A stretch of 64,000 bases of DNA from Pseudomonas fragi (GCF_900105835.1 NZ_LT629783.1:3680501-3744500); one strand, 5' to 3'; shown: positions 26,282 to 37,595, counted from the first letter of the stretch. Numbers and translations are program-made. The notes: a model not told the origin generated them from the letters alone.

Positions 26282-26497
26282 TTAGTACAGACGAACGGCG
26301 CGGCGCTGCTCGCGCTGAACTTTCTTCGCGTGACGCTTAACAGCAGCTGCTGCTTTACGCTTACGCTCAGAAGTCGGCTTCTCGTAAAATTCGCGGCTGC
26401 GAACTTCAGCCAGAACACCGGCTTTTTCGCAGGAGCGCTTGAAACGACGCAGAGCTACGTCGAAGGGTTCGTTCTCTTTTACTTTGACGGCTGGCAT
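26282..26497 (-). CDS. rpsU: 30S ribosomal protein bS21
   Basis: Small basic ribosomal protein of 71 residues ([20 protein letters not shown] to the C-terminal RRAVRLY), needed for translation initiation and located on the 30S platform. It leads the macromolecular-synthesis operon and is divergent from tsaD. Length and sequence are as expected. Confidence 0.98.
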
Positions 26498-26695
26498 CCA
26501 GAGCTACCTTCATTCATTACCGGGGTCAACGTCTCAAGGCAAAATCGCGTTGGAAGACGTCGGTTTTTAAGGGTTGCGGATGTTAACCCCTCATCGCCCG
26601 GAATGCAAAGCCTCTGATCGAAAACCGCTGGCCGGGGGCGGGAGTGGCGACTATTATGCGCGCCTTCGAATTTAGCCTCTACAAGGCGTAAACCC

Positions 26696-27721
26696 ATGCT
26701 AGTACTGGGATTAGAAACCTCCTGCGACGAAACCGGCGTCGCGCTATACGACAGTGAACGCGGGCTTTTGGCCGATGCACTGTTCAGTCAGATCGACCTG
26801 CACCGCGCTTATGGTGGTGTGGTGCCGGAGCTGGCTTCACGGGATCACGTCAAGCGAATGCTGCCCTTGATTCGTCAGGTGCTGGCCGAGGCCGACTGTG
26901 TGCCTACGGAGATTGACGCGATTGCCTATACGGCTGGCCCGGGATTGGTCGGAGCCCTGCTGGTTGGGGCTTCTTGCGCCCAGGCGCTGGCATTTGCCTG
27001 GGGTATTCCGGCCCTCGGCGTGCACCACATGGAAGGTCACTTGCTGGCTCCGATGCTGGAAGAACAGCCGCCAAAGTTTCCGTTCGTCGCTTTGTTGGTA
27101 TCGGGTGGTCATACGCAGCTGGTTCGCGTGGATGGCATCGGCCAATACGAGTTGTTGGGCGAGACCCTGGACGATGCTGCGGGTGAAGCGTTCGACAAGA
27201 CCGCGAAGATGATGGGGCTCAACTACCCCGGCGGCCCTGAGATCGCCCGTCTGGCCGCTCAGGGCGTTGCCGGGCGCTTTGTGTTCCCGCGACCCATGAC
27301 CGATCGTCCCGGCCTGCAGTTCAGCTTCAGCGGCCTCAAGACGTTTGCCCTGAACACCTGGCAGCGTTGCGTGGCAGAGGGCGACGATACTGAGCAGACC
27401 CGTTGCGATATCTCCCTGGCCTTCCAGCAGGCGGTGGTCGAGACGCTGACCATCAAGTGCAAGCGGGCCTTGAAGCATGCGGGCATGAAGCGTCTGGTGA
27501 TTGCCGGCGGGGTGAGTGCGAACAAGGCACTGCGTGTTTCGCTGGAGAAAATGCTCGGTGAGATGAAGGGCAATGTGTATTACGCCCGACCGGAATTTTG
27601 CACGGATAACGGCGCGATGATCGCATTCGCCGGCTGCCAGCGTTTGCAGGCAGGCCAGCACGAAACATTGGCCATCAGCGTGCAAGCACGCTGGCCGATG
27701 GAGCAGTTGCAGCCCCTGTGA
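26696..27721 (+). CDS. tsaD: tRNA threonylcarbamoyladenosine synthase component TsaD
   Basis: Protein of 341 residues that transfers the threonylcarbamoyl group from TC-AMP to A37 of ANN-decoding tRNAs, with TsaB and TsaE. The ASKHA fold is shown by [15 protein letters not shown] at the N-terminus, the metal-binding HHMEGHL near residue 111, VSGGHTQLV, and NPGGPE-like NYPGGPEIA. It is divergent from rpsU, the order seen across gammaproteobacteria. Convergent with plsY, 44 bases apart. Confidence 0.98.
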   Translation: MLVLGLETSCDETGVALYDSERGLLADALFSQIDLHRAYGGVVPELASRDHVKRMLPLIRQVLAEADCVPTEIDAIAYTAGPGLVGALLVGASCAQALAFAWGIPALGVHHMEGHLLAPMLEEQPPKFPFVALLVSGGHTQLVRVDGIGQYELLGETLDDAAGEAFDKTAKMMGLNYPGGPEIARLAAQGVAGRFVFPRPMTDRPGLQFSFSGLKTFALNTWQRCVAEGDDTEQTRCDISLAFQQAVVETLTIKCKRALKHAGMKRLVIAGGVSANKALRVSLEKMLGEMKGNVYYARPEFCTDNGAMIAFAGCQRLQAGQHETLAISVQARWPMEQLQPL

Positions 27722-27765
27722 TGACAGGGGTGGGCGCAATGGTGAAGATTTTTCACGGGCAATAT

Positions 27766-28335
27766 TCAGAAATGCCGTTCGCGCCCGGCCATCAGGTCGC
27801 GTAAATTGCCGCGGTGGCGCCAGACAATCAGTGCCGTCAAGGCGCTCATGGGCAGCAGCGCGGCAGGCTCTTGCCAGGCCAGCAGTGGCAGGGTCAGGGG
27901 GGTGGCGATCAGGGCCGCCAGCGAGCTGGTACGGGTCAACTGGAAGGTCAGCAGCCATGCGGCGACAGCCAGCAGTGCGGCAGGCGGATACAGCCCCAGC
28001 AGCATGCCGGCCGCCGTGGCGACACCCTTGCCGCCTCGAAAGCGGAAGTAGGCAGGGTACATATGGCCTACAACGGCGCAGCCGCCGATCCAGGCCTGGT
28101 CCTGGAGAGAGAAATCCAGTTGGTTGGCCAGCAGGACGGGCAAAAGCCCCTTGCACAGGTCGCCGAGCAAGGTCAGGACGGCAAGTTTTTTGCCGGCCAG
28201 ACGCAACATGTTGGTTGCGCCGGCATTGCCGGAACCACTCATTCGCGGGTCGGGAGTTCCCGTCAGGCGGCTGAGCAAAATGGCAAAGGACAGAGAGCCG
28301 AGCAGGTAGGCGAGGATCGCCAGTAACCAAAACAT
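27766..28335 (-). CDS. plsY: Glycerol-3-phosphate acyltransferase PlsY
   Basis: Integral membrane protein of 189 residues that transfers acyl groups from acyl-phosphate to glycerol-3-phosphate, the first step of phospholipid synthesis. Multiple hydrophobic helices are evident, as are the conserved motifs [30 protein letters not shown] and a C-terminal [11 protein letters not shown]. It is divergent from folB and convergent with tsaD. Confidence 0.97.
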   Translation of the reverse strand: MFWLLAILAYLLGSLSFAILLSRLTGTPDPRMSGSGNAGATNMLRLAGKKLAVLTLLGDLCKGLLPVLLANQLDFSLQDQAWIGGCAVVGHMYPAYFRFRGGKGVATAAGMLLGLYPPAALLAVAAWLLTFQLTRTSSLAALIATPLTLPLLAWQEPAALLPMSALTALIVWRHRGNLRDLMAGRERHF

Positions 28336-28409
28336 GCTAACTATTCCGGGCGAGGACGCCCTGATTCTAACGGCGCTTTGCGCCCTTGTCGTGCTGCGGA
28401 GAAGAGTGC

Positions 28410-28763
28410 TTGGACAGAGTGTTTATCGAAGGCCTGGAAGTTGACACCGTTATCGGTGCTTATGACTGGGAACGTGGCATCCGTCAGTGCCTGCGCCTTG
28501 ATCTGAGTTTTGCGTGGGATAACCGCCCGGCCGCGGCTGGGGATGATCTGACGCTGGCCTTGGATTACGCGAGTGTATCCGCGCGCATTCAGGCGTTTGC
28601 CGAGCAGGCTCAATTTCAGCTGGTGGAAACTTTCGCCGAGCGTCTGGCCGAAGTGTTGATGAGCGAGTTCAATATTCCCTGGCTGCACCTCAAGCTGACC
28701 AAGCCCGGCGCCGTTGCGGCGGCCACTGGGGTGGGCGTGGAGATTGAGCGCGGATGTCGCTAA
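28410..28763 (+). CDS. folB: Dihydroneopterin aldolase
   Basis: Folate-pathway enzyme of 117 residues that cleaves dihydroneopterin to 6-hydroxymethyl-dihydropterin and glycolaldehyde. I chose the TTG at 28410 because the family begins M-D-R-V-F-I-E-G-L and a GGAGAA site lies upstream at good spacing; the ATG at 28386 would add a non-conserved tail. Conserved features are the Glu in [12 protein letters not shown] and the Lys in [11 protein letters not shown]. It overlaps folK by 10 bases, making a two-gene folate unit. Confidence 0.95.
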   Translation: MDRVFIEGLEVDTVIGAYDWERGIRQCLRLDLSFAWDNRPAAAGDDLTLALDYASVSARIQAFAEQAQFQLVETFAERLAEVLMSEFNIPWLHLKLTKPGAVAAATGVGVEIERGCR

Positions 28764-29278
28764 CTCGGATTTATCTTGGGCTGGGCAGTAATGTCGAGCG
28801 CGAAACACATCTGCAGGCGGGTCTGGATGCGCTGGCCGGGTTTTTGCTGGGCATGCAGTGTTCGCCCGTGTTCGAAAGCCAGCCGGTAGGGATCAAGAGC
28901 GGGCCGTTTTTCAATCTGGTGGTGTCGGCGAAAACCGATTTGCCGCTGGTTGAGCTAAGCCGACGTTTGAAGCTGATCGAGGCGGATAACGGGCGTTACG
29001 CCCAAGATCGCAAGGGTTTGCCCCTGGATATCGACGTGTTGTTTTACGGCGATCTGGAGGGTAATTTCGATGGCTTGACCCTGCCGCGTGCCGAAATTCT
29101 CAAGAATGCTTTTGTGTTGTGGCCGCTGTCTTTGATAGCTCCGGACAAAATCCACCCGGGTGTGGGCAAGCCCCTTGCGCAGTTGTGGGCTGAGGCGCAG
29201 ATCGATCAGGTGCTTGCGCCTGCAGCCTTCGAGTGGCGTGGGGAGTCCTTGACGCCGCTGGAGATGCTGGCGGGCTGA
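28754..29278 (+). CDS. folK: HPPK, 6-hydroxymethyl-dihydropterin pyrophosphokinase
   Basis: Protein of 174 residues that transfers pyrophosphate from ATP to the product of FolB. The family motifs are LGLGSNVERE at the N-terminus, FFNLVVSAKT and DIDVLFYGD, which carries the two magnesium-binding Asp. It is the second gene of the folB-folK unit and is followed by a REP pair before the convergent cca gene. This copy is probably a paralogue of the folK next to pcnB/panC in pseudomonads. Confidence 0.93.
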   Translation: MSLTRIYLGLGSNVERETHLQAGLDALAGFLLGMQCSPVFESQPVGIKSGPFFNLVVSAKTDLPLVELSRRLKLIEADNGRYAQDRKGLPLDIDVLFYGDLEGNFDGLTLPRAEILKNAFVLWPLSLIAPDKIHPGVGKPLAQLWAEAQIDQVLAPAAFEWRGESLTPLEMLAG

Positions 29279-29315
29279 TAGCCGTTTGAATGGGCGGCAG
29301 GTTGCCGCCTTTTTT

Positions 29316-29400
29316 GTGGGAGCGGGCTTGCTCGCGATGGCGTCGATGCGGTCTGGCTGAAAGACCGTGGTGCCCTGATCGCGAGCAAGCCCGCTCCCAC
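29316..29400. repeat. REP palindrome pair, GTGGGAGC family
   Basis: Arms GTGGGAGCGGGCTTGCTCGC and its complement, separated by a short spacer; 20 bases of each arm pair perfectly. It lies between the convergent folK and cca genes and may serve as a bidirectional terminator or mRNA stabiliser. Confidence 0.9.
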
Positions 29401-29410
29401 AAGGTTTGCG

Positions 29411-30634
29411 CTACGCCGCATCCTTGTAGGCCTGCAGTGCCTTGAGTCGTTCGCGCTTGAGCGCTTCGCCCAGTTCAGGGCCTTTGTAGCCCTGCTCCAG
29501 CAGCGGCTGCACCGCTACCGCCAGGGCTGCCCGCGCCGCGCCGCGCAGGTAGTCAGCTTGCGGGTACGGGCGATCTTCCAGCCCCAGGCGCCCTTTGGCG
29601 TCCATCTCGCACGCCACGACAAACTCCTCGAACCGCTGCGGCCGCCGGTACACGTCAAAACGTTGCAGCAACTCCAGAAGCGTCGAAGCCTTGAGTTCAA
29701 GGGCCCGATGGCCGTGCGTGTGGTATTCGCCCACCAGCAGGGCCAGTTCCTGGCAGTCACGCGGCACCTTGTAGCGGTCATTGACCGCCTTGATCAGGCG
29801 CAGCCCCTTGTGCTCGTGGGCAATGTGCCTTGGCCAGTCCTTTTCAGGGGTCAGTCCCTTGCCCAGGTCGTGCAGCAGGCAAGCCCAGCGCACCGTTAGG
29901 GGCTGTTTGTGCAAGGCCGATTGCTCCAGCACGCTGAGGGTATGCACGCCGCTGTCGATTTCCGGGTGATGGGCCGGGGGCTGCGGCACGCCAAACAGGG
30001 CGTTGACCTCGGGCAGCAGCACTTCAAGTGCGTCACAGTTGCGCAGTACTTGAATAAAGACCTGCGGCTGATCTTCCATCAAGGCGCGGGAGATTTCCTT
30101 CCAGCAGCGCTCCGGGGTCAAGGCTTGCAGTTCGCCGGAGCGGGACAATTGACGCATCAGCTCCAGGGTCTCGGGGGCGATGCTGAAACCCAGGCTGGCG
30201 TAGCGCGCAGAAAATCGGGCCACGCGCAGCACTCTGAGTGGATCTTCGGCGAATGCGGGGGAAACGTGGCGCAAGATGCGGGCCTGAAGGTCGCGCTGGC
30301 CATGATAAGGGTCGGTCACGTTGCCGGCCTCGTCCTCGGCCATCGCATTGATGGTCAGGTCGCGACGGATCAGGTCTTCTTCGAGGGTGACGTCGGGGCT
30401 AGCGTGAAAAACAAAGCCGCCATAGCCATGACCACTTTTACGTTCGGTGCGCGCCAACGCATATTCATCACCGGTTTTGGGGTGAAGGAATACCGGGAAG
30501 TCCGAGCCGACAGGGCGATAGCCAAGGGCCTGCATTTGTTCGGCCGTAGCGCCCACCACCACCCAGTCGATATCGGTGACAGGCTTGCCCAGCAGGCGAT
30601 CGCGTACGGCACCGCCAACTTTATAGATCTGCAT
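29411..30634 (-). CDS. cca: Multifunctional CCA tRNA nucleotidyltransferase with HD domain
   Basis: Protein of 407 residues that adds or repairs the CCA end of tRNAs. The nucleotidyltransferase core has [11 protein letters not shown], the catalytic [10 protein letters not shown] and [10 protein letters not shown]. The C-terminal HD domain ([10 protein letters not shown] near 250) would give phosphatase and phosphodiesterase activities, as in E. coli. Length and motifs are normal. The next gene on the same strand, spoVR, lies about 60 bases upstream. Confidence 0.97.
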   Translation of the reverse strand: MQIYKVGGAVRDRLLGKPVTDIDWVVVGATAEQMQALGYRPVGSDFPVFLHPKTGDEYALARTERKSGHGYGGFVFHASPDVTLEEDLIRRDLTINAMAEDEAGNVTDPYHGQRDLQARILRHVSPAFAEDPLRVLRVARFSARYASLGFSIAPETLELMRQLSRSGELQALTPERCWKEISRALMEDQPQVFIQVLRNCDALEVLLPEVNALFGVPQPPAHHPEIDSGVHTLSVLEQSALHKQPLTVRWACLLHDLGKGLTPEKDWPRHIAHEHKGLRLIKAVNDRYKVPRDCQELALLVGEYHTHGHRALELKASTLLELLQRFDVYRRPQRFEEFVVACEMDAKGRLGLEDRPYPQADYLRGAARAALAVAVQPLLEQGYKGPELGEALKRERLKALQAYKDAA

Positions 30635-30692
30635 AAAAAACCTCCGTCAGCGCGACAGGATAGCGCGTGTGCCGTGTTAACGGAGGCTTGGG

Positions 30693-32255
30693 TTACAGGT
30701 GAATGGCTCCCATGTCCAGGCGGCCACGGTCAAGATCACCGTGGTCGCCTTTTGGCGGGACATGGTGGACCTTCATGACCTGGTCGCCTTGCAGTGTTTC
30801 CAGGTGAATGTCGAAGCCCCACAAGCGGTGCAGGTGCTTGAGAACTTCTTCGGTGGAGTCGCCCAAGGGTTTGCGGTCGTGTTGCTGGTGACGCAGGGTC
30901 AGTGAGCGGTCACCACGCCGGTCGATGCTCCAGATCTGGATATTGGGTTCGCGATTGCCCAGGTTGTATTGCGCGGCCAGGGTTTCGCGAATGATGCGGT
31001 AGCCGTTTTCGTCATGGATGGCGGGTACCAGCAAGTCGTCTTTTTGATCGTCGTCCATGATGCTGAACAGCTTCAGGTCGCGGATTACCTTGGGTGACAG
31101 GTACTGCAGGATAAAACTCTCGTCCTTGAAGCTGGCCATGGCGAATTTGATGCTCGACAGCCAGTCGCTGCCCGCAAGGTCAGGGAACCAGTAGCGATCC
31201 TCATCGGTAGGGTGTTCGCAGATGCGCCGGATATCGCAATACATCGCAAAGCCCAGGGCGTAGGGGTTGATACCGCTGTAGTAGGGGCTGTCAAAACCGG
31301 GCTGGAACACCACGCTGGTGTGGGAAATGAGGAACTCCATCATAAAGCCTTCGGTGACCAGGCCTTCGTCATAGAGGTCGTTCATCAGGGTGTAGTGCCA
31401 AAAAGTTGCCCACCCCTCGTTCATCACCTGGGTTTGCCGCTGTGGGTAAAAGTACTGGGCGATCTTGCGCACGATGCGCACCACTTCACGCTGCCAGGGC
31501 TCCAGCAAGGGCGCGTGTTTTTCCAGGAAGTACAGAATGTTTTCCTGAGGTTCTTCGGGGAAGCGGGCGTTGTCCTTCTCGCTGAGTTTGTCTGCGCTTT
31601 TGGGGATGGTGCGCCACAAATCGTTGATCTGTTTTTGCAGGTGCTCCTCGCGTTCCTTTTGTCGACGGCGCTCCTCTTCGGCTGAAATCGGATCAGGCCG
31701 TTTGTAGCGGTCCACCCCGTAGTTCATCAGGGCATGGCAGGAGTCGAGAAGGTCTTCCACTGCGTCGATGCCGTGGCGCTCCTCGCACTGCATGATGTAC
31801 TGCTTGGCGAACACCAGGTAATCGATGATCGAGCTGGCATCGGTCCAGGTGCGAAACAGGTAGTTGCCCTTGAAGAAGCTGTTGTGGCCATAGCAGGCAT
31901 GGGCAACCACCAATGCCTGCATGCAGATGGTGTTTTCTTCCATCAGATAGGCAATGCAGGGGTCTGAGTTGATAACGATTTCGTAGGCCAGCCCCATCTG
32001 GCCCCTGGTATAGGATTTTTCAGTGCTAAGGAAGTGTTTGCCGTAGGACCAGTGGTGATAACCCAACGGCATGCCCACCGATGCGTAGGCATCCATCATT
32101 TGCTCGGCGGTGATGACTTCGATCTGGTTGGGGTAGGTGTCCAGCGCATAGCGGCCAGCCAGGCGGCCGATTTCGCGGTCATAGGCCTGGATCAGGTCAA
32201 AGGTCCACTCTGAGCCGGTGGAGATGGGTTGGCGCTTATTCTCTTTGGCGGTCAT
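30693..32255 (-). CDS. SpoVR-family protein
   Basis: Protein of 520 residues of the SpoVR/YcgB family, a conserved protein of unknown biochemical role linked to stationary-phase and stress physiology. It overlaps the yeaH gene by four bases and follows prkA, giving the conserved cluster prkA-yeaH-spoVR that in enterobacteria is under RpoS and nitrogen control. Family motifs include [16 protein letters not shown] and [13 protein letters not shown]. No signal peptide is present. Confidence 0.95.
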   Translation of the reverse strand: MTAKENKRQPISTGSEWTFDLIQAYDREIGRLAGRYALDTYPNQIEVITAEQMMDAYASVGMPLGYHHWSYGKHFLSTEKSYTRGQMGLAYEIVINSDPCIAYLMEENTICMQALVVAHACYGHNSFFKGNYLFRTWTDASSIIDYLVFAKQYIMQCEERHGIDAVEDLLDSCHALMNYGVDRYKRPDPISAEEERRRQKEREEHLQKQINDLWRTIPKSADKLSEKDNARFPEEPQENILYFLEKHAPLLEPWQREVVRIVRKIAQYFYPQRQTQVMNEGWATFWHYTLMNDLYDEGLVTEGFMMEFLISHTSVVFQPGFDSPYYSGINPYALGFAMYCDIRRICEHPTDEDRYWFPDLAGSDWLSSIKFAMASFKDESFILQYLSPKVIRDLKLFSIMDDDQKDDLLVPAIHDENGYRIIRETLAAQYNLGNREPNIQIWSIDRRGDRSLTLRHQQHDRKPLGDSTEEVLKHLHRLWGFDIHLETLQGDQVMKVHHVPPKGDHGDLDRGRLDMGAIHL

Positions 32256-33526
32256 GTCACTAACCTGCGCTGGAAGAGTTCACGGAAGACCGGATAAATA
32301 TCGCCGGCCGAGACCAGTTGCTGTTGGGCGAAGGTGTCGGAAAACGCCTCGCTGATGCGTTCGTACTCGTACCAGAGCGCCTGGTGTTCGCGCGGGGTGA
32401 TCTCTACATAAGTGTAGTACTGCACGAACGGCATGATCTGGTTGATCAGAATGTCGCGGCAAATGGGGGAGTCGTCGTTCCAGTTGTCTCCGTCAGAGGC
32501 TTGGGCTGCGTAGATGTTCCACTCGTTGGTGGGATAACGCTCGGCCATGATCTCCTGCATCAGTTTGAGTGCGCTGGAAACGATGGTGCCGCCGGTTTCC
32601 CGGGAATAGAAAAACTCCTCTTCATCGACCTCCCGTGCGCTGGTGTGATGGCGAATAAACACCACGTCAATCTTGTCGTAGTTGCGCTTGAGAAACAGGT
32701 AAAGAAGGATAAAAAAGCGTTTGGCGATATCTTTGGTGGCTTGGGTCATGGAGCCTGAAACGTCCATCAGGCAGAACATGACGGCTTTGGAGCTGGGGTT
32801 GGGCTGTTTGATCAGCAGGTTGTACTTGAGGTCGAAGGTGTCGAGAAACGGCACGCGATGAATACGCGCGCTGAGTTTCTCGATTTCAGCTTCGATGGTC
32901 TTGATATCGCCGAAGTTGTCCGGTTCTTCACGTTTTAACCGCTCCAGCTCAGCCTTGGCTTCGCGCAGTTTTGCCCGGCTGCTGCCGGACAGGGCAATGC
33001 GCCGTGCATGGGCGGAGCGCAGGGTGCGGATGATATTGATGCGGGACGGGTTGCCCTCGTTGCTGATACCGGCGCGGACGGTTTTGAACGTGTCGGTGCC
33101 GGTCAGGTTGCGTTTGACCAGGTTGGGTAGCTCAAGGTCTTCGAACATGAATTCGAGGAACTCTTCCTGGGTGATCTGGAACACGAACTCATCCATGCCT
33201 TCGCCGGAGTTGCCCGCTTTGCCTGGCCCGCCGCCACCTCCCGAGCCGCCTTGAGGGCGTGGAATATGTTCACCGCTGGTGAACTCCTTGTTGCCGGGGT
33301 GAACCACGGTTTGCTTGCCACCACGGCCGTGATGCAGCACCGGCTCATCGATATCGCGGCCAGGGATGCTGATTTGCTCGCCATGTTCCATATCGGTAAT
33401 GGAACGGCGGCCCACGGCCTCTTCTACGGCCTTTTTGATATGGTCACGGTAGCGCCGCAGAAAACGCTGACGGTTAACCGTGCTCTTGTTCTTGCCATTG
33501 AGGCGTCGGTCGATCACATAGCTCAT
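32252..33526 (-). CDS. yeaH: YeaH/YhbH family protein (DUF444, VWA-like)
   Basis: Protein of 424 residues with a C-terminal von Willebrand-like domain showing a MIDAS-like DVSGSM motif ([17 protein letters not shown]). A Gly-rich segment ([18 protein letters not shown]) lies near residue 95. It acts with the PrkA kinase in an undefined stress pathway. It lies between prkA and spoVR, separated from prkA by an 82-base palindromic repeat and overlapping spoVR by four bases. Confidence 0.95.
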   Translation of the reverse strand: MSYVIDRRLNGKNKSTVNRQRFLRRYRDHIKKAVEEAVGRRSITDMEHGEQISIPGRDIDEPVLHHGRGGKQTVVHPGNKEFTSGEHIPRPQGGSGGGGGPGKAGNSGEGMDEFVFQITQEEFLEFMFEDLELPNLVKRNLTGTDTFKTVRAGISNEGNPSRINIIRTLRSAHARRIALSGSSRAKLREAKAELERLKREEPDNFGDIKTIEAEIEKLSARIHRVPFLDTFDLKYNLLIKQPNPSSKAVMFCLMDVSGSMTQATKDIAKRFFILLYLFLKRNYDKIDVVFIRHHTSAREVDEEEFFYSRETGGTIVSSALKLMQEIMAERYPTNEWNIYAAQASDGDNWNDDSPICRDILINQIMPFVQYYTYVEITPREHQALWYEYERISEAFSDTFAQQQLVSAGDIYPVFRELFQRRLVT

Positions 33527-33540
33527 TAGGCCCTCCGGGC

Positions 33541-33622
33541 AGCTTCAAGTTGTGAGCTGCAAGCTGCAAGTCCAAGCAATTGCCCTGCTTGTTCTTGCAG
33601 CTTGAGGCTTGAGGCTTACAAC
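33541..33622. repeat. Palindromic intergenic repeat (AGCTTCAAG/CTTGAGGCT type)
   Basis: Imperfect long inverted repeat with arms rich in AGCTGCAAGCTGCAAG and CTTGCAGCTTGAGGCTTGAG around a central loop. Similar elements occur between genes in fluorescens-group pseudomonads. It separates prkA from yeaH and may process or attenuate the operon mRNA. Confidence 0.7.
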
Positions 33623-33626
33623 TGCC

Positions 33627-35549
33627 TCACTGCGACTTGCGGACCCGCAGGTACCACTCGGAGAGCAGCCGTACTTGTTTGTCGGTGTAGCCACGTTCGA
33701 CCATTCGAGTGACGAAGTCGTTGTGTTTTTGCTGGTCCTCTTTGCTTGCCTTGGCGTTGAAGCTGATAACCGGCAGCAGGTCTTCGGTGTTGGAGAACAT
33801 TTTCTTCTCGATCACCACCCGCAGCTTCTCGTAGCTGAGCCAGGTCGGGTTTTTACCGTTGTTGTTGGCGCGGGCGCGCAGTACGAAGTTGACGATCTCG
33901 TTGCGGAAATCCTTCGGATTGCTGATGCCTGCCGGTTTTTCGATTTTCTCCAGCTCTTCGTTGAGAGCCACGCGATTGAGGATCTCGCCGGTTTCCGGGT
34001 CGCGGTATTCCTGGTCCTGAATCCAGAAGTCGGCGTAAAGCACATAGCGATCGAAGATGTTTTGCCCGTATTCGCTGTAGGACTCCAGATAAGCGGTCTG
34101 GATTTCCTTGCCGATAAACTCGATGTAGCGCGGCGCCAGGTATTCCTTGAGGAAACGCAGGTAGCGCTCACGGGTTTCAGCCTGGAATTGTTCCTGTTCG
34201 ATCTGCTGTTCGAGCACATAAAGCAGGTGGACCGGGTTGGCGGCAATTTCGTGGGGGTCGAAGTTGAACACCTTGGACAGGATCTTGAACGCGAAACGGG
34301 TCGACAGGCCATTCATGCCTTCGTCGACACCCGCGTTGTCACGGTACTCCTGGATGGACTTGGCTTTCGGGTCGGTATCCTTCAGATTTTCGCCGTCATA
34401 CACCCGCATCTTGGAGTAGATGTTGGAGTTTTCCGGCTCTTTGAGCCGTGACAGTACGGTGAACTGGGCCAGCATTTTCAGGGTGTCGGGCGCGCAATGG
34501 GCTTTGGCCAGCGAGCTGTTGAACAGCAGTTTGTCGTAGATCTTCACTTCGTCACTGACGCGCAGGCAATACGGCACTTTGACGATGTAGATCCGGTCGA
34601 TAAACGCTTCGTTGTTCTTGTTGTTGCGGAAGGTGTGCCACTCCGATTCGTTGGAGTGAGCCAGCAGGATGCCAGTAAACGGGATCGCGCCCAGGCCTTC
34701 GGTGCTGTTGTAGTTGCCTTCCTGGGTGGCCGTCAGCAGTGGGTGCAGCACCTTGATCGGTGCCTTGAACATCTCCACGAACTCCATCAAGCCCTGGTTG
34801 GACCGGCACAGGGCGCCCGAGTAGCTGTAGGCGTCGGCGTCGTTTTGCGGGAATTCTTCCAGTTTGCGGATATCGACCTTGCCGACCAGGGCCGAAATGT
34901 CCTGGTTGTTTTCGTCTCCGGGTTCGGTTTTGGCGACACCGATCTGATTGAGGATCGAGGGGTAGAGTTTAACCACGCGGAACTGGCTGATATCACCGCC
35001 AAACTCGGCCAGGCGCTTGGTGGCCCACGGCGACATGATGGTGCTCAGGTAGCGTTTGGGGATGCCGAAGTCTTCTTCGAGGATCGCGCCATCTTCGGTG
35101 GCGTTGAACAGGCCCAGGGGCGATTCGAAAACCGGTGAACCCTTGATGGCATAGAAGGGCACTTTTTCAATTAGCTGTTTGAGTTTTTCGGCAAGGGATG
35201 ATTTGCCGCCCCCGACCGGGCCCAACAGATAGAGGATTTGCTTTTTCTCTTCCAGGCCCTGTGCAGCATGGCGGAAGTAGGAAACGATCTGGTCGATGCA
35301 TTCTTCCATTCCGTGGAAGTCTTCAAAGGCCGGATAGCGGCGAATCACCTTGTTGGAAAAAATCCGCGATAGCCGTGAATCGGTTGAGGTGTCCAGCAGT
35401 TCCGGCTCACCAATGGCCAGCAGGAGCCGTTCAGCGGCAGAGGCATAAGTGCTTTTGTCCTGTTTGCACAGCTCAAGATATTCCTGGAGCGTGAGCTCTT
35501 CCTGGCGTGTGGATTCAAAGCGTTGTTGGAAGTGGCTAAAAATACTCAT
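33627..35549 (-). CDS. prkA: PrkA family serine protein kinase / AAA protein
   Basis: Protein of 640 residues from ATG 35549 (MSIFSHFQQRFESTRQEEL); this start gives the usual length and follows a GAGGTGAC ribosome site, while the upstream extension to 35609 is not conserved. An AAA-type Walker A motif is seen in LLGPVGGGKSSLAEKLK near 105-120, and the C-terminal PrkA domain follows. First gene of prkA-yeaH-spoVR; in E. coli the homologue YeaG is a stress-linked kinase. Confidence 0.96.
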   Translation of the reverse strand: MSIFSHFQQRFESTRQEELTLQEYLELCKQDKSTYASAAERLLLAIGEPELLDTSTDSRLSRIFSNKVIRRYPAFEDFHGMEECIDQIVSYFRHAAQGLEEKKQILYLLGPVGGGKSSLAEKLKQLIEKVPFYAIKGSPVFESPLGLFNATEDGAILEEDFGIPKRYLSTIMSPWATKRLAEFGGDISQFRVVKLYPSILNQIGVAKTEPGDENNQDISALVGKVDIRKLEEFPQNDADAYSYSGALCRSNQGLMEFVEMFKAPIKVLHPLLTATQEGNYNSTEGLGAIPFTGILLAHSNESEWHTFRNNKNNEAFIDRIYIVKVPYCLRVSDEVKIYDKLLFNSSLAKAHCAPDTLKMLAQFTVLSRLKEPENSNIYSKMRVYDGENLKDTDPKAKSIQEYRDNAGVDEGMNGLSTRFAFKILSKVFNFDPHEIAANPVHLLYVLEQQIEQEQFQAETRERYLRFLKEYLAPRYIEFIGKEIQTAYLESYSEYGQNIFDRYVLYADFWIQDQEYRDPETGEILNRVALNEELEKIEKPAGISNPKDFRNEIVNFVLRARANNNGKNPTWLSYEKLRVVIEKKMFSNTEDLLPVISFNAKASKEDQQKHNDFVTRMVERGYTDKQVRLLSEWYLRVRKSQ

Positions 35550-35848
35550 GACGTCACCTCGCTCGATACGTGGAGTCGGCGATAGATCGGTCAGTTCGAG
35601 TGCTGGCATGCAGCAGCATGTGTGCTGCTGTGTACCCCCCAGGACACCATCAAGGTGGCTAAACCCTTGAAGTTACTACCGATGATCCATTCGCCGGTGT
35701 ACCGGCTCTCCCCAGATTTGGATGGCCTGAGGTAAAGGATAGTTGGTAATCCGGGAGGTCAAGGGCGGATGCGTGAAATGTTGCGCCTGACCGTTGGTCA
35801 GGCGGGCCGCCAGCCCTCTGATCACGGGGGCTGGGGCAGATAAAAATA
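35550..35848. other. Intergenic region upstream of prkA
   Basis: About 300 bases holding the prkA promoter region and the end of glpE. A hairpin-like CCTGACC-GTT-GGTCAGG occurs at about 35787-35803. No gene is supported. Confidence 0.4.
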
Positions 35849-36178
35849 TTATTCGCCCGGGCTTTGGGCGGTTTCGTCCGGGTAAGTGGCGCGCCACAGC
35901 TCGAAGCCGCCATCCAGGCTGTAGACCTCGCTGAAGCCCTGGCCGACCAGATACGCGGCAGCACTCTGGCTGGAGTTGCCGTGGTAGCAGGCCACGATCA
36001 GCGGGGCGTCGAGGTCGGCGTTGGCGATGAAGTCATGCAGCGAGTGGTTGTCCAGGTGCTTGGCGCCGCTGATATGGCTGGCGGCAAAGGCCTGCGGGTC
36101 GCGCACATCAACGACGACGGCGCCTTGTTCGCGCAGGGCCTGGGCTTGCTCGGGCGGGATACGTTTGAATTCGGTCAT
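35849..36178 (-). CDS. glpE: Thiosulfate sulfurtransferase GlpE (single-domain rhodanese)
   Basis: Rhodanese of 109 residues from ATG 36178 ([15 protein letters not shown]), matching the usual size; the longer frame to 36352 reads through the apaH end. The catalytic Cys is in [14 protein letters not shown]. It transfers sulfane sulfur from thiosulfate to acceptors such as cyanide or thioredoxin. It lies 32 bases after apaH, so it probably ends the lptD-to-apaH transcript. Confidence 0.93.
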   Translation of the reverse strand: MTEFKRIPPEQAQALREQGAVVVDVRDPQAFAASHISGAKHLDNHSLHDFIANADLDAPLIVACYHGNSSQSAAAYLVGQGFSEVYSLDGGFELWRATYPDETAQSPGE

Positions 36179-36210
36179 GGGGGATTCCTGTGGCCTGACA
36201 GCGGGCGCGG

Positions 36211-37092
36211 TTAGCCGGCGCCCAAGGGTTGGGAAGATGGCTCGGTAGGTGGAGCAATGGAGGGCGCGGCAAGGCCCGGGTCGTCGCAGTCGCAGAGCAG
36301 GCGCTGGCCAGTGTCGACATTGAGCAGGGTCATGGCCCCGCCCCAGACGCAACCGGTATCAAGGGCATAGATGCCCGGCTCCTTGCAGTTGCCTTCCAGT
36401 GCGGCCCAGTGCCCGAAGATGATCTTGAGGCCCTGGGTCTTGCGTTCTTTATAGCTGAACCACGGCGCGAATCCGGGCGGTGCAGTACCGACGCCTTCTT
36501 TGCTTTTGAGGTCGAGTTTGCCCTCTCGGGTACAAAAACGCATGCGGGTGAAATAGTTGGTAATAACCCGCAAGCGGGTCACACCGGTCAGCTCGTTGTC
36601 CCACTTGGCGGGATCGTTGCCGTACATGCCGTCAAGGTAAGGCCCTATGAGATTGTCATCACGCAGGGCCTGTTCGACTTCGCTGGCGCATTTGAGGGCT
36701 TTTTTCAGCGTCCACTGCGGCGGTATTCCGGCATGCACCAGTGCGGTATCACGCTCTGCATCGTAGTGCAGCAGCGGTTGCTGGCGAAGCCAGTTCAGCA
36801 GTTCATCGCAGTCGGGGGCTTGGAGGATTTCACGCAGGGTGTCGCCTTTTTTCAGGCGTTCGATATTGCGCCCCACGGCTAGCAGGTGCAGGTCATGGTT
36901 GCCCAGCACGCAGACCAGAGACTCGCGCATACGGTACAGAAAACGCAGGGTTTCCAGCGATTCAGGGCCGCGGTTGACCAGGTCACCGACCAGCCAGAGC
37001 TTGTCTTTGGCAGGGTCGAAGGCTACACGTTCGAGCAGGCGTTTGAGCGGCTTGAGGCAACCTTGCAAATCACCCACGGCATACACTGCCAT
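36211..37092 (-). CDS. apaH: Symmetrical bis(5'-nucleosyl)-tetraphosphatase
   Basis: Metallophosphatase of 293 residues that splits Ap4A to two ADP and removes Np4A caps from RNA. Motifs [16 protein letters not shown] and GNHDLHLLA are intact. The extended C-terminal tail (about 270-293) is Pro/Ser-rich and probably not conserved. It begins at the last base of the apaG stop codon, as in the enterobacterial rsmA-apaG-apaH operon. Confidence 0.97.
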   Translation of the reverse strand: MAVYAVGDLQGCLKPLKRLLERVAFDPAKDKLWLVGDLVNRGPESLETLRFLYRMRESLVCVLGNHDLHLLAVGRNIERLKKGDTLREILQAPDCDELLNWLRQQPLLHYDAERDTALVHAGIPPQWTLKKALKCASEVEQALRDDNLIGPYLDGMYGNDPAKWDNELTGVTRLRVITNYFTRMRFCTREGKLDLKSKEGVGTAPPGFAPWFSYKERKTQGLKIIFGHWAALEGNCKEPGIYALDTGCVWGGAMTLLNVDTGQRLLCDCDDPGLAAPSIAPPTEPSSQPLGAG

Positions 37093-37472
37093 CAGTGCAG
37101 GGCTCCGGGTACCGCGAGGCGGAAGGGCGCAATAATGGCTTTGAACTCGTGGCCGTCGTCGGCGTGCATCAGGTAGCTACCCTGCATGGTGCCGACTTTG
37201 GTGGTGATCACTGAGCCACTGCTGTAGGTGTGTTCGCTGCCAGGATCGATCTTGGGTTGCAGCCCTACAACGCCTGCGCCGCGAACTTCCTCGACATGAC
37301 CGTCGCCGTCGGTGATGACCCAGTGCCGGGACAGCAGTTTGGCGGCGACTGAGCCGTTGTTGCGCACCGTAATGGTGTAGGCAAAGGCAAAGCGCTGATG
37401 TTCGGGCTGCGATTGTTCTGGCAGGTAACGTGTGACGACGCTGACGTCGACCAGATAGCGGGGATCGTGCAT
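37092..37472 (-). CDS. apaG: ApaG (Co2+/Mg2+ efflux-associated) protein
   Basis: Protein of 126 residues with the ApaG immunoglobulin-like fold ([29 protein letters not shown] segment [20 protein letters not shown]). The biochemical role is unclear; in enterobacteria loss affects metal resistance. I chose ATG 37472 ([10 protein letters not shown]) as the family start. It lies between rsmA and apaH in the conserved order. Confidence 0.95.
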   Translation of the reverse strand: MHDPRYLVDVSVVTRYLPEQSQPEHQRFAFAYTITVRNNGSVAAKLLSRHWVITDGDGHVEEVRGAGVVGLQPKIDPGSEHTYSSGSVITTKVGTMQGSYLMHADDGHEFKAIIAPFRLAVPGALH

Positions 37473-37595
37473 GCGAGAGGCCTTACTTGAAAGCGAAGAC
37501 ACAGTTCGGGATAAAACTGATCCCTGAGTCTAGGCCAAACAACGGGTACCCGGCTAGACATGGCGTCTGGCCGGGTAGCCGTTTTTTCTCGGCAA

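Noticed and set aside
29316..29400. CRISPR-like repeat series
   Set aside because: The GTGGGAGC repeats are isolated inverted pairs many kilobases apart with no spacers; they are REP elements.
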